Assembly (NCBI GenBank): GCA_936450465.1
Contig: OW388291.1
Location: 39,086,873-39,150,872, forward strand
DNA: 64,000 bases
DNA from: Gibbula magus
Taxonomy: Eukaryota > Mollusca > Gastropoda > Trochida > Trochidae
Reading direction: 5' to 3'
Each line of letters begins with the position of its first letter. Position 1 is the first letter of the stretch. Positions 63,201 to 64,000 of the stretch are shown here, one piece after another. Under the pieces are notes generated by a model. That model was not told where the DNA came from. It saw only the letters and a program-made list of their open reading frames with translations, and did not search any database. The translations under genes were made by a program, and so were the position numbers.

Positions 63201-64000
63201 GAAACGATGTTCTTCTGCTGGTAATACACTTTTAGTGAAAAAAAGTTTAATTTAAACGACAGTGTTACTCTCCTGGAATAAACTCCCAACGTCATCTTCT
63301 TATTTTCAAATTAAATGATCAATGCGATGTACGTAACCGTTTAAATGACAGGATAACATTTATTTATATTAACACGAAGGTACATGTAGTTCATAAAGTT
63401 CATAGAATTGTAAGGCAGAACCGTCATATTCCAGGGTTCAGTAGATATGTAGTGGAAAGTATACCGAGATTATCGATCATGATGTGGTATTTTTAAAGTG
63501 ATGAAATGTTGACAAACAATGAGGCGATAATTAACCTTGACGTCGTACATGACTTTATCAAGAGGATTTTATTATCTTATTGGTTGATTGCAAACCAGAA
63601 AGTTATTTACTCGGAATTGCTAACAATGCTTCAAGTACAAACTTCCAGTGCAGGACACATCTGCTCTAGTCTAGTGATAATTTTCCCTTTTCTCCGTTGA
63701 AGTAATTAGATACGTTTTCACGCTCCTGGTTATTATAAGAAATGGTAGTCAATTAACATTCCTCTCTTTTTTATAATCATGCAATGCAAAAGCCATAAAG
63801 GAACAATTTGATTAAAAAAATCCTTTAAAAAGATATATATTTTCAAGGAGATGCTTCAAAATTCACCGAGAGCGCTGCAAACGTTTCAAGAACTATATCA
63901 AAGTCCATCAGTGTAGGGCTTGGATCTTCTCGCTCAGTGGTATTTGTCTTTACATGGGAAGTTGTCTTTGTCCTGGCTCCGTCTGTCCGTCCGTTCGTCC
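60240..64000. repeat. Copy 2 of the tandem segmental duplication (runs off the window)
   Basis: Homologous to 47,850-58,390 block by block (see that entry) and still alignable at the window edge. It lacks the Harbinger-like element, the hairpin, the CRE-bearing MITE and the tRNA-like insertion of copy 1, so it approximates the pre-insertion state. The window ends in a TCCG-rich simple repeat (63,978-64,000). No gene conserved between the copies was found. Confidence 0.8.
60546..60631 (-). repeat. tRNA-derived SINE head, duplication copy 2
   Basis: Diverged counterpart of 51,797-51,893, with the box B string degraded to TGTTCGGATCCCATA. It is shared by both duplication copies and therefore older than the duplication. 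Confidence 0.45.

Overview
The window is animal nuclear DNA. It is AT-rich, has no operons or dense coding, and contains one intron-bearing gene start, many class II transposon relics with recognisable target-site duplications, tRNA-derived SINE heads, minisatellites and (TA)n tracts. The N-terminal exon of an N-myristoylated globin, together with the mix of short TTAA-, TA- and 8-bp-TSD elements, suggests a lophotrochozoan, most likely a bivalve mollusc. That taxon is an inference, not something proven here.

The one confident gene is at 17,645-17,850 (+): exon 1 of a membrane-anchored (globin X/neuroglobin-like) globin. It ends at the classic globin B12.2 splice site. No later globin exon was recognised in the 46 kb downstream, so much of the window may be intron 1 or the gene may be incomplete. 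A second plausible coding unit is a 140-residue orphan ORF on the minus strand (32,400-32,822). Weaker candidates are a cysteine-rich 90-residue ORF (49,254-49,526, +) and a three-piece minus-strand set of frames inside a transposon (21,845-22,715). A decayed Tc1-like transposase fragment lies at 43.2 kb.

Layout. 0.2-3.1 kb and 9.8-13.3 kb are two diverged copies of one sequence; the second carries a 752-bp transposon with palindrome arrays near both ends (11,866-12,617). 3.1-8.2 kb holds foldback elements and two TTAA-flanked elements. 16.1 kb has a 170-bp pogo/Tc1-type MITE. 17.2-17.85 kb is the globin promoter side and exon 1. 18.1-18.6 kb is a degenerate tandem repeat. 19.9-24.16 kb is a 54-bp minisatellite split by a 3.4-kb CACTA-like element with inverted-repeat-rich ends. 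24-47 kb is mostly unassigned DNA with small tandem duplications, two (TA)n tracts, the orphan ORF and MITE relics. 47.8-58.4 kb and 60.2-64.0 kb are two copies of a second tandem segmental duplication. Copy 1 has acquired a 1,948-bp Harbinger-like element, a hairpin and a MITE with CRE sites that copy 2 lacks, so copy 2 serves as the empty-site record. An 836-bp TTAA-flanked element lies between them.

No pathway or gene cluster can be read from the window. Its interest lies in the transposon architectures, the paired duplications with uneven conservation, and the two protein candidates.
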